Notes under the pieces: model-generated
Seen by the model: only the letters and a program-made list of their open reading frames with translations
What the model was told of the DNA's origin: nothing
Database searches by the model: none
Part shown: positions 1 through 7,635 of the stretch, one piece after another
Layout: the number at the start of each line of letters is the position of its first letter
Position numbering within the stretch: the first letter of the stretch is position 1
NCBI GenBank assembly: GCA_026391655.1
Contig: JAPLDR010000098.1
Coordinates: forward strand, 1-48,414
Length of the DNA stretch: 48,414 nt
Direction of reading: 5' to 3'
From: Bacteroidia bacterium
GTDB taxonomy: Bacteria > Bacteroidota > Bacteroidia > Bacteroidales > Prolixibacteraceae
Translations under genes and position numbers: made by a program

Positions 1-139
1 AAACAGTCAGGATACATCTTCTTGACGGATTATTTTCGGAAAGTTAATGGCGTAAATTAAGGAACCGCCGTGTACCGAACGGTACGCACGGTGGTGTGGA
101 AGGACGAAACGGGAATTAATCCCGTTTCTCCTATCCGAT
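1..139 (+). mobile_element. 3' end of a group II intron (domains V and VI)
   Basis: A 32-nt hairpin with domain V architecture lies at 64-95. A 9-bp lower stem (64-72 with 87-95) is followed by a two-base CG bulge at 85-86, then a 4-bp upper stem (73-76 with 81-84) closed by a GAAC loop. Next comes a domain VI-like hairpin, with 106-113 pairing with 121-128. A candidate branch-point A at 133 sits before TCCGAT, which puts the 3' splice site after 139. The intron-encoded protein, if present, lies upstream of the window. These features match group II ribozymes well, but mobility cannot be judged from this fragment. Confidence 0.82.
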
Positions 140-397
140 TTGTGAAATAAAACCAAAATTCAATCCGGCATTTTTCACAAATAGGGGGTGCGTATTGTAA
201 AAAATACTAAATAAATTTGTAAGCCCCATAAAAAATACTGTTAATGTTAAAATATAGTATAGTTTTAATAAATATGTCTTATTAATATATGGGTATTAAT
301 GTTTTTTATAATATTTTTGTGGAATTAAAAAATTAATGTTTCAATCAACTTTCAGGAACTACTCATTCCTGTTTTTATTAACTCAAATTTCATTGTT
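140..397. promoter_or_regulatory. AT-rich leader region upstream of the PII/Amt genes
   Basis: There is no coding sequence here. A 10-bp inverted repeat (138-147 with 173-182, 25-nt loop) starts at the intron/exon junction. TATTTTTG at 312-319 and TAAATTTG at 212-219 both fit the Bacteroidota -7 consensus TAnnTTTG. Neither has a TTTG -33 box at the usual 19-21 nt, so the promoter assignment is weak. Transcription of glnK-amt most likely starts in this stretch. Confidence 0.35.
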
Positions 398-751
398 ATG
401 AAAAAAATTGAAGCCATCGTACGGAAATCCAAGTTTGAGGAGGTACGGGCAGCATTACATGAAGCGGATATCGACTTCCTCTCGTGGTGGGAAGTAAAAG
501 GACAGGGCACTGCCAGACAAGGACTCATTTTCAGAGGCATTGCCTACGACGTGAATTCTGTTGCCCGTATGTTCATCTCATTTGTTGTCCGCGACATTAA
601 TGCTGAAAAATCAATCAATGCCATTCTTGAATCAGCTTTTACGGGTGAAAGTGGCGACGGGCGAATTTTTGTAACTCAAATTGAACAGTCAATCCGGGTC
701 AGAACTGGCGATCGCGGTGATGAATCACTCTACGATAAGGATGAAAAGTAA
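398..751 (+). CDS. glnK: PII nitrogen regulatory protein, copy 1
   Basis: This is a 117-aa PII signal transducer, the trimeric sensor of 2-oxoglutarate and ATP/ADP that plugs ammonium channels. The N-terminal strand starts MKKIEAIVRK. The T-loop runs from about G35 to F56 and keeps a Tyr (Y50) at the position uridylylated in proteobacterial GlnB/GlnK. The B-loop reads GESGDGRIFV and the C-loop RTGDRGDES. The T-loop is one residue shorter than in E. coli GlnK, and the segment after the Tyr (NSVARMFISF) lacks the usual PKVKIE-like motif. The gene lies 21 nt upstream of amt, so an operon is very likely. A close paralogue lies on the other side of amt. Whether Y50 is modified is unknown. Confidence 0.95.
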   Translation: MKKIEAIVRKSKFEEVRAALHEADIDFLSWWEVKGQGTARQGLIFRGIAYDVNSVARMFISFVVRDINAEKSINAILESAFTGESGDGRIFVTQIEQSIRVRTGDRGDESLYDKDEK

Positions 752-772
752 TTTATTAAATAAAGTATTACT

Positions 773-2161
773 ATGGAAAAGAAATATTTCAAATATATAA
801 GTCTCCCCATTGGATTGTCAATGGTTTTACCAGTCCTTTCTTATGCACAGGATGCTGCTGTTGCAGTGGCAGTTCCGGCAGTAGCAGCTACACCGGTACC
901 ATTCATAAGTGCCGGAAATACCGCATGGATGATTGTCGCAACTGCGTTTGTGATGTTGATGACCATCCCTGGTTTAGCCCTTTTCTACGGTGGATTGGTT
1001 CGTAGTAAGAACATTCTAAATATTCTTATGCAGTGTTTTATCATCACCGCAGTAATAAGTCTTGAATGGGTGGCATTTGGTTACAGCAATGCATTTGGTT
1101 CAACCACAGGAGCTTTGGCACCCTATATTGGCGGCTTTGATTGGGCTTTTCTGAAAGGAATTGGAATCAATGATGTGAGTCCTTACTATATCTCTCAAGC
1201 CACTGAACGTATTCCACATATCATTTTCGTATTGTTTCAGTGTATGTTTGCTGTAATTACTCCGGCCCTTATTATCGGAGCTTTTGCAGAGCGTATTAAA
1301 TTCCGTGGGTTCCTGATATTCACTGTCCTGTGGGCAATATTTGTTTACAACCCTGTTGCTCACTGGGTATGGTCAGCTGACGGTTGGTTGTTTAAATTAG
1401 GTGCTCTTGACTTTGCCGGAGGAACAGTCGTTCATATCAATGCTGGTATTGCCGCACTGGTTATGGCTGTTATGCTTGGAAAACGTAAATTACCAAATGG
1501 TCAGCACATTACACCTCCTCATAATATACCTTTCGTAGTAATTGGAGCAGCTTTGTTGTGGTTTGGCTGGTTCGGCTTTAATGCAGGAAGCGGACTGGCA
1601 GCTGATGGTCTTGCCGCAAGTGCATTTCTTGTAACTCACATTGCAGCCGCTTCTGCCGCTGTTTCATGGGCGCTGCTCGACTGGTTTATCAACAAAAAAC
1701 CAACTGTAGTCGGAATTGCTACAGGTACTGTTGCCGGTCTTGTGGCCATCACACCTGCAGCCGGGTTTGTTGATGTGAGCGGAGCAATTATTATCGGATT
1801 GCTGGTCTCGGTTTTCTGTTTCTTCATGGTCAGCGTTTTCAAAGGAAAACTTGGATACGATGATTCACTCGATGCCTTTGGAGTTCATGGTATAGGTGGA
1901 ATTTGGGGAGCCATTGCAACAGGACTTTTTGCAACTCCTGTAATTCAGTCTGCTTATAGCGGTGCCTTTGCCGGAAATCCAAAACAGTTGGGAATTCAGT
2001 TGATTGCTATTGCTGCAACAATCGTCTATTCGGGAGTCCTCACTGCAATTCTATTCAAAGTAGTTGAGAAAACTTTGGGTATCCGTGCTACTGAAGAAGA
2101 AGAGATCTCAGGTCTCGATATCACTCAGCACGACGAAATTGCCTATAACGAAGCCGATTAA
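773..2161 (+). CDS. amt: Ammonium transporter, Amt family
   Basis: This 462-aa inner-membrane channel conducts ammonia/ammonium. It begins with a signal-like segment ending near SYAQ, then about 11 hydrophobic helices typical of AmtB. Family landmarks visible are LDFAGGTVVHINAG (about 212-225, with the structural Asp213 and pore His221) and FGVHGIGGIWG (second pore His372). The acidic C-tail reads GLDITQHDEIAY, the form that contacts PII in other Amt proteins. It lies 21 nt after the first PII gene and is followed by a strong terminator and then the second PII gene. PII-dependent gating is expected from the family and from the arrangement, but is not shown by sequence. Confidence 0.97.
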   Translation: MEKKYFKYISLPIGLSMVLPVLSYAQDAAVAVAVPAVAATPVPFISAGNTAWMIVATAFVMLMTIPGLALFYGGLVRSKNILNILMQCFIITAVISLEWVAFGYSNAFGSTTGALAPYIGGFDWAFLKGIGINDVSPYYISQATERIPHIIFVLFQCMFAVITPALIIGAFAERIKFRGFLIFTVLWAIFVYNPVAHWVWSADGWLFKLGALDFAGGTVVHINAGIAALVMAVMLGKRKLPNGQHITPPHNIPFVVIGAALLWFGWFGFNAGSGLAADGLAASAFLVTHIAAASAAVSWALLDWFINKKPTVVGIATGTVAGLVAITPAAGFVDVSGAIIIGLLVSVFCFFMVSVFKGKLGYDDSLDAFGVHGIGGIWGAIATGLFATPVIQSAYSGAFAGNPKQLGIQLIAIAATIVYSGVLTAILFKVVEKTLGIRATEEEEISGLDITQHDEIAYNEAD

Positions 2162-2186
2162 TTCAAATCAACTTTGTTCTTCATTT

Positions 2187-2214
2187 AAAAGCCGGGTTAG
2201 TCCCCGGCTTTTTT
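2187..2214 (+). terminator. Rho-independent terminator after amt
   Basis: A GCCGGG/CCCGGC stem (2191-2196 with 2203-2208, 6-nt loop) is flanked by AAAA upstream and a run of T downstream. It lies 26 nt after the amt stop codon, so the second PII gene probably has its own promoter or relies on readthrough. Confidence 0.85.
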
Positions 2215-2357
2215 CGTTGCAGTTATTTTCTGAAGAAAAAACCTGGACTGACATGGCAGATAAGGATTAAATAGCAATATTTGCATTCATAAAATGAGGA
2301 ACACATTGTCCCTGTACCTGAATTCACTATATAATTCATTTATAAATTCTTTTAGTC

Positions 2358-2711
2358 ATGAAAAAAATTGAAGCAATTATTCGCAAGACAAAATTCGAAA
2401 TCGTTAGAAAAGCATTGCATGAAGCCGATATCGATTTCCTCTCCTGGTGGGAAGTAAAGGGTCAGGGTACTGCAAAACAGGGATTGATATTCCGTGGCGT
2501 TGCCTACGATGTCAATACGATTGACCGTATATTCATCTCATTTGTTGTCCGCGACATTAATGCTGAAAAATCAATTGATGCCATTCTTAAATCAGCCTAT
2601 TCAGGCGAAAGCGGTGACGGACGAATTTTTGTGTCTCAAATTGAACAGTCCATCCGGATCAGAACCGGTGATCGAGGTGATGAATCGCTCTATGATAAGG
2701 AAACAAAGTAA
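2358..2711 (+). CDS. glnB: PII nitrogen regulatory protein, copy 2
   Basis: This is a second 117-aa PII protein, colinear with copy 1 and differing at a limited number of positions (for example IDRIF versus VARMF in the T-loop, and ETK versus DEK at the C-terminus). It keeps the T-loop Tyr, the B-loop GESGDGRIFV and the C-loop RTGDRGDES. A 44-nt block is identical at the DNA level to copy 1 (2532-2575 versus 572-615), pointing to duplication or gene conversion. It lies downstream of the amt terminator, so its expression may be separated from copy 1. The GlnB versus GlnK naming is arbitrary. Confidence 0.93.
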   Translation: MKKIEAIIRKTKFEIVRKALHEADIDFLSWWEVKGQGTAKQGLIFRGVAYDVNTIDRIFISFVVRDINAEKSIDAILKSAYSGESGDGRIFVSQIEQSIRIRTGDRGDESLYDKETK

Positions 2712-2785
2712 TTTAATTGATTTCTTTTCAGTTGATGCGATTGTTGTAACAATAGTCCATTAAGATATTCTTATCGCAATTCTAT

Positions 2786-4435
2786 TCAATTAAAAACTAT
2801 TCGCCTCCCTTTTATCTTAAACAATTTTGGAAACGGACTTTGGTACCCGTTATCGTTGACTGAAACAATTCCGAAGAGTACTTTAGCCGGGTTCAGATCC
2901 GATTTCCGGGGGATAAATACTTGTTTGATCTTGGTTGTTTCATATACTTTATTCAGGTAGCCGCCACCTTTTACGGGTTCGAAAACCAGCACCGAATACT
3001 TTAAACCATTATCATGAACTGAGGGAATAATTTTCCATGAAATTTCCCATCCTTTTCGTGATTTAGTCACACTAAACTGCTCCGGAGTAGGCAGTTCGAT
3101 GTTGATTAATGAATTATAAGTTGAGTTAACGGCCTCTGCAATTGTTTTTTTATCCGCAATTAAGACCTTTTCCGGAACCGACACAGGCGGTTGTGGAGGT
3201 AAAACTTTTTGAGCAATAACTACAGATCTGTTATTGTGTGGAGTATCCACTTTTGTGCGTAACAAATTGCTATTAAATTCGGTAAGTACAACTCCTGATA
3301 ATTTGGCGAGATGAGAAGCACTATAAAGGGCAAAACCACTTACGTTTTCGAAATTTCGTAAAATGCTGATCTGTTCACTGATCTCTTTGGGATTTGCAAA
3401 AACTTTAGCTTTACCTGTTGATTTATACAAAGCCTGTCCAAGGTAGAGCGGCTTCCCGAAACTATGGTCATTCCACCATTTTGCCAATACAGTGAAATCG
3501 CCGAATCTATTCCCTTGTTCCCAGTATAATTGGGGGATGATATAATCAATCCAGTCGTTGGCAAGCCATTTATAAACATCGGCATACAAATCGTCATAAG
3601 AGGTGGTGGCCTTAATCCCAGGCGAACCGTTCGGGTCGTCACTTTTGTTGCGCCATACCCCGAAAGGGCTGACTCCTAGTAAAACAGACGGTTTTACAGC
3701 TTTGATACTATCGTGAAGCGCTGTGATAAACTTGTTGATATTGTCGCGTCTCCAATCGCTTAATCTGTTGGGATAAAAGCTTTTCCCATATTTATTAAAG
3801 GTCTTTGAATCGGGAAATTTAGTTCCTTTGATCGGATACGGGTAAAAATAGTCATCAAAATGGATGGCATCGATGTCGTATTTACGAACCACTTCCATGA
3901 TCACTTTAACAATATGATTCCTCACCTGTGGAATGCCGGGATCAAAGAAAAGTTTATCGTCAAACGAACAGGTGTATTGCGGGTTTCTGGCGGCAAAACA
4001 ATGTGGATCAAGTTTATAATGCCCGTTATTTCGCACCCTGAATGGATTAAACCAGGCATGTAATTCCATACCTTTTGAATGACAAAGCTCAATAGCATAT
4101 GCAAGCGGATCGAAGAAAGGGGTAGGAGCCAAACCTTGCTTCCCGGTCAGAAAGTGAGACCATGGTTCGGTTTGCGAAGGGTAAAATGCGTCGGCGGCAG
4201 GTCGAACCTGAAAAATCACCACGTTCAGGTTAAGCTTTTCGATGCGCTCAATTAATTCTCTCAACTCCTTTTTCTGCACAGCAACAGGGAGTCCGGGTGC
4301 TGAGGGCCAGTCGATATTGTTGATGGTAGCAATCCAAACCCCCCGGAACTCTTTCGCAGGAGGATTACCGGCAAAACTATAGGTGGCTATACTTATTGTG
4401 AGTAAAAGGAAAAATTTGGAGAGAAGACCCTTCAT
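2786..4435 (-). CDS. Exported GHL10-family (DigH/YddW-like) glycoside hydrolase
   Basis: This 549-aa protein has an N-terminal signal peptide (hydrophobic residues 7-21, cleavage near SFAG). The GHL10 (former DUF187) barrel follows, starting at EFRGVWIATINNIDWPS. Other landmarks are VIFQVRPAADAFYPS, ELHAWFNPFRVRN and DAIHFDDYFYPYP, all hallmarks of this family. The C-terminal 150 or so residues form a proline-rich linker and a fibronectin-III-like domain. The E. coli relative DigH cleaves denuded peptidoglycan glycan strands, so a cell-wall role is plausible, but the substrate is not evident here. It is transcribed toward the PII genes with a 74-nt gap. Upstream, a repeat element separates it from nagB. 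Confidence 0.85.
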   Translation of the reverse strand: MKGLLSKFFLLLTISIATYSFAGNPPAKEFRGVWIATINNIDWPSAPGLPVAVQKKELRELIERIEKLNLNVVIFQVRPAADAFYPSQTEPWSHFLTGKQGLAPTPFFDPLAYAIELCHSKGMELHAWFNPFRVRNNGHYKLDPHCFAARNPQYTCSFDDKLFFDPGIPQVRNHIVKVIMEVVRKYDIDAIHFDDYFYPYPIKGTKFPDSKTFNKYGKSFYPNRLSDWRRDNINKFITALHDSIKAVKPSVLLGVSPFGVWRNKSDDPNGSPGIKATTSYDDLYADVYKWLANDWIDYIIPQLYWEQGNRFGDFTVLAKWWNDHSFGKPLYLGQALYKSTGKAKVFANPKEISEQISILRNFENVSGFALYSASHLAKLSGVVLTEFNSNLLRTKVDTPHNNRSVVIAQKVLPPQPPVSVPEKVLIADKKTIAEAVNSTYNSLINIELPTPEQFSVTKSRKGWEISWKIIPSVHDNGLKYSVLVFEPVKGGGYLNKVYETTKIKQVFIPRKSDLNPAKVLFGIVSVNDNGYQSPFPKLFKIKGRRIVFN

Positions 4436-4472
4436 TATAATTCGATGTTGCTGCGTTACTTAAAAAAAAATA

Positions 4473-4569
4473 GAACGCGGATGGCGCAGATGTAAACAAC
4501 GCTGATATTCACGGATTTATATCTAGATCCGTCTTGATCTGCGTTTGAAAATCAGCGTTATCCGCGTTC
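4473..4569. repeat. Palindromic intergenic repeat element
   Basis: Four short complementary pairs are packed in 97 nt. GAACGCGGAT (4473-4482) pairs with 4560-4569, AACGCTGAT (4498-4506) with 4551-4559, CGCAGAT (4485-4491) with 4537-4543, and ACGGAT (4511-4516) with 4527-4532. The outer pair is a perfect 10-bp inverted repeat. Elements built from this CGCGGAT/CGCAGAT vocabulary look like dispersed non-coding repeats seen between Bacteroidota genes. It may also act as a terminator for the minus-strand nagB gene. Confidence 0.6.
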
Positions 4570-4586
4570 AAACATTGAGGCTGTAG

Positions 4587-6572
4587 TCATGGATAATATT
4601 TTACGAAAGCTTCCATTGCTTCGTACTCGGCCATCCCTAATTCATCGTATAGTTTGGCTGTGCTACGATTACGTTGCTCGGCGCGTTCCCAGAATTCACG
4701 TTCATCTTCACCCATAAACATGGCGCCTTCCTTTTGCGATTGATGTCGAAGGATTGCTTCCCGTTTTCTGGAAAGCTCGATCGGACTAATTGGAACAGCC
4801 ATCTCGATCTCGTCGGCTTCCCATTCAGCCCATGCTCCGCGATATAACCAAACCCAACAGTTTTTCATCCACTCTTCCTCTTTCAGCTGCTCAAGAGCGA
4901 TCAGAATAGCATCGAGACAAACACGGTGAGTTCCGTGCGGATCTGACAGGTCGCCTGCAGCAAATAACTGATGTGGTTTTACTTTTTCGAGAAGATTCAG
5001 GATAATATTGACATCCTTCTCACTGACAGGAGATTTTAAACGCATTCCAGTTTCATAGAAAGGAAGGTCGAGAAAATGGATATTCTCGTCGGAGATACCG
5101 AAATAACGTAAAGCTGACCGCGCTTCCATTCTTCGGATTAGACTCTTAACTTTATTAAGATCAGGAATATCAATCATATTCTCTTTTTTATTTTTGATAA
5201 AAGATAGCACCTTTTGCTGCTGTTCTTCCGCTTTTTCGTTGTTGTAATCGTAGTATCCGATATATTCGTGGTGAAAATCGAGAAACCGTGTTACATACTC
5301 GTCTGAAACTGCAAAATTTCCTGATACCTGATAGGCAACGTGCACTTCATGACCTTGTTCAACCAAACGGAGCAAAGTACCACCCATCGAGATTACATCA
5401 TCGTCGGGATGCGGACTGAAAATGACGATCCGTTTTTGTGCCGGCTCAGCACGCTCTGGTCTGAAGGTGTCTTCAACACCGGGTTTACCACCGGGCCATC
5501 CGGTTATTGTGTGTTGTAAGTCGTTGAATACTTTAATGTTGATTTTATATTGTGCACCTACTATGGCTAAAAGGTCACTTAATCCATGATCGTTGTAATC
5601 TTTTCCTGTAAGTTTTAAAATCGGTTTTTTTGTCTGTCCGCATAACCAAAGTACCGCTTTCCGCACCAATCGGCCATCTGTCCAGTCGAGGCTATCGAGC
5701 AACCATGGCGTTTTAATCCTGATCAGTTGTGCGGATGCACTGCTGTCGAGGATAAACTTGGCATTATTATGCAATTGGATGAACGACGCCGGGATATGAC
5801 TGTCAGGATCTTCTTCAACCGCTTTTTGAATCACTTTGGCTTTGTATTCACCAAATGCAGTTAAAATGATTTTTCTGGCGCTTAAAATAGTATCAATTCC
5901 CATGGTGATTGCCCTGCGGGGAACATTTACAAATCCCTGAAACTGATTGGCTTCTTCCTGGCGTGTCAGCGGATCAAGGGTGATTATCCTGGTTCGGGTA
6001 TTCCGGCCGGAACCTGGTTCATTAAACCCGATATGCCCAGTCCGGCCGATGCCGAGCAACATTATATCAATACCGCCGGCGTCAATAATTTTTTTCTCAT
6101 ATTCCCGGCAATAGTCATGAACCGTTTCAAGAATGATTGTTCCGTCAGGCATATTGATATTCCGGGGAAGGATATCAATATGATTAAACAGATGGGTTCT
6201 CATATACTGATGGTAGCTTTGCAGCGAATGAGAGGAAATTGGGTAGTATTCGTCGAGATTAAACGTAATTACATTTTTAAAACTCAAACCCTCCTCTTTA
6301 TGAAGCCGCACTAATTCCGCATAAACCCCTATCTGCGTTGAACCGGTGGGAAGCCCTAGTACACAATTCTCCCCTTTTTTTTGCTTTTCCAAAATCACTT
6401 CTGCAATTTCGGCAGCTACGGCAACAGACGCCTCTGAACTTTTGGAATATATATAGGTGGAAATTTTTTCATATTTCGTCAACATATCCCGATGGGTGAG
6501 ATTTGTAGGGAGGCATGACAAATAGTTGTCGAAAATCGGATTATTACTTTGTAACTTGACTGAAAGATCCAT
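4587..6572 (-). CDS. nagB: Glucosamine-6-phosphate deaminase fused to LmbE-type deacetylase domain
   Basis: This 661-aa cytoplasmic fusion is characteristic of Bacteroidota. The NagB domain converts glucosamine-6-P to fructose-6-P plus ammonia. It shows the phosphate loop GLPTGST (73-79), NLDEY with Asp107, and GIGRTGHIGFNEPGS (174-188) with His180 and Glu185. From about residue 375 a PIG-L/LmbE domain follows. Its HPDDD motif is at 388-392 and SDPHGTHR at 543-550, giving the His/Asp/His zinc ligands of N-acetylglucosaminyl deacetylases. A two-step deacetylation/deamination of amino sugars is therefore possible, but the LmbE substrate is not proven. Met1 gives an N-terminus like that of related fusions; Met30 is an alternative start. 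Confidence 0.92.
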   Translation of the reverse strand: MDLSVKLQSNNPIFDNYLSCLPTNLTHRDMLTKYEKISTYIYSKSSEASVAVAAEIAEVILEKQKKGENCVLGLPTGSTQIGVYAELVRLHKEEGLSFKNVITFNLDEYYPISSHSLQSYHQYMRTHLFNHIDILPRNINMPDGTIILETVHDYCREYEKKIIDAGGIDIMLLGIGRTGHIGFNEPGSGRNTRTRIITLDPLTRQEEANQFQGFVNVPRRAITMGIDTILSARKIILTAFGEYKAKVIQKAVEEDPDSHIPASFIQLHNNAKFILDSSASAQLIRIKTPWLLDSLDWTDGRLVRKAVLWLCGQTKKPILKLTGKDYNDHGLSDLLAIVGAQYKINIKVFNDLQHTITGWPGGKPGVEDTFRPERAEPAQKRIVIFSPHPDDDVISMGGTLLRLVEQGHEVHVAYQVSGNFAVSDEYVTRFLDFHHEYIGYYDYNNEKAEEQQQKVLSFIKNKKENMIDIPDLNKVKSLIRRMEARSALRYFGISDENIHFLDLPFYETGMRLKSPVSEKDVNIILNLLEKVKPHQLFAAGDLSDPHGTHRVCLDAILIALEQLKEEEWMKNCWVWLYRGAWAEWEADEIEMAVPISPIELSRKREAILRHQSQKEGAMFMGEDEREFWERAEQRNRSTAKLYDELGMAEYEAMEAFVKYYP

Positions 6573-6644
6573 AATAGCCTGATTTATTAAAAATCTAAAG
6601 ATTGCAAATAGATTTATTTGCTATGCGAAACTAATGAAATATTT

Positions 6645-7274
6645 TCAATTAAACTCTCCTGCCTTGTACCTTCGGATAATATGTTCGATCATTGCATCGG
6701 CTTCAGGATCGTAACCCGAATTCAGATTAGCTCCAAACATAAAAGCGGCTGATTGCCAAAATATTGCGTTTAATCCGCCTCGATACAATTTGATCAGTTC
6801 GTAAGGTGATTTTCCCGTCTCGCGGTGAATGAGTTTGAGAAGTAAACGACCTTGCTGCAGATTCAGCTTTTTGAGTGAATCCATATAGGTTTTATAGACG
6901 TAATTCTGATACCATTTGATATAGGTCTTTCTTTTTGATTTATCGGTATAGACACTATCGAGCTCCGAATTAACAAGTTTCACTTCGCTGCCAACAAGCA
7001 GTGCAAGCGGGTAAGTTTTCACTACATCTATCTCAAGTTGATTATACTTTTTTTCCTGTCTTTTGTTTTTAAACTTATAAGGCGAGATAATCTCTATTTC
7101 ACGCATATTAAAATGAAAAATACTGTCGCGTGAGGGAAACATAAAACCTTTGAAAAGGGTGTCTTTCCCGGCCGCTTCCCTTTGTCTTTGAAGATGAGAC
7201 CGATTGTTCTGGGCACAAAGTGAAAACTGCGTGATGAATATTAAAACGAAAACTACGCCTGTAATTTTGATCAT
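6645..7274 (-). CDS. DUF4294 family exported protein
   Basis: This 209-aa protein has a signal peptide (hydrophobic residues 5-20, cleavage near CAQN). The body is basic and Tyr-rich, with RQEKKYNQLEIDVVKTYPLA and KLIHRETGKSPYELIKLYRG. These are typical of DUF4294, a family largely restricted to Bacteroidota and without known function. It lies 72 nt upstream of nagB on the same strand, so the two may be co-transcribed. No catalytic motif is evident. Confidence 0.85.
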   Translation of the reverse strand: MIKITGVVFVLIFITQFSLCAQNNRSHLQRQREAAGKDTLFKGFMFPSRDSIFHFNMREIEIISPYKFKNKRQEKKYNQLEIDVVKTYPLALLVGSEVKLVNSELDSVYTDKSKRKTYIKWYQNYVYKTYMDSLKKLNLQQGRLLLKLIHRETGKSPYELIKLYRGGLNAIFWQSAAFMFGANLNSGYDPEADAMIEHIIRRYKAGEFN

Positions 7275-7482
7275 TTTTTACTCGTTTGTCTGGCAAAGTT
7301 AATATAATCCCGATTCTGAGGATCGTTAAATGGAGAATTTGGCAATTCTCTAATTCGATAATTTGTCCGCTAACTGACGGATGACAATTAGAACATGAGA
7401 AAATGGGAAGGTGAGAAAATGAATTTGGACTTTTAAATTTTGTATCGCAAGAATGCTTTTCAGATCAGGTGCAATCTGCCAT
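7275..7482. other. Non-coding spacer
   Basis: No gene is seen. A small hairpin (GAGAATT 7333-7339 with AATTCTC 7344-7350) and a purine-rich stretch (about 7391-7424, made of GAGAAAATG-like units) are the only structures noticed. Confidence 0.4.
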
Positions 7483-7592
7483 ACTCTCATTTATTTTGAC
7501 CCTAAACTTACTATATTCGCATTAATTTGGACACTAAAGTTGCCGAATTCGCATTAATTTGGCAAGTTAACTTGCCAAATTCGCATTTATTC
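7483..7592. repeat. 32-bp-period tandem repeat with a 26-bp perfect palindrome
   Basis: Degenerate units start at 7483, 7515, 7547 and 7579, exactly 32 nt apart. Units 2 and 3 share ATTCGCATTAATTTGG (7515-7530 and 7547-7562), and unit 4 keeps ATTCGCATT. Across units 3 and 4 lies a perfect palindrome centred on GTTAAC (7556-7581, AATTTGGCAAG and its complement flanking TTAA). The array ends 44 nt before the start codon of the DUF4143 ATPase. A regular array of half-sites and a palindrome beside a promoter suggests an operator, perhaps autoregulatory. That role is inference. Confidence 0.75.
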
Positions 7593-7604
7593 AAAATATA
7601 TTAA

Positions 7605-7612
7605 TATCTTTG
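7605..7612 (+). promoter_or_regulatory. Candidate -7 box for the DUF4143 gene
   Basis: TATCTTTG matches the Bacteroidota TAnnTTTG -7 element and lies 24 nt before the ATG. No clear -33 TTTG is present at standard spacing. The palindrome at 7556-7581 occupies the upstream region instead. Confidence 0.4.
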
Positions 7613-7635
7613 TCTTAATAATTGATACAGATAAG

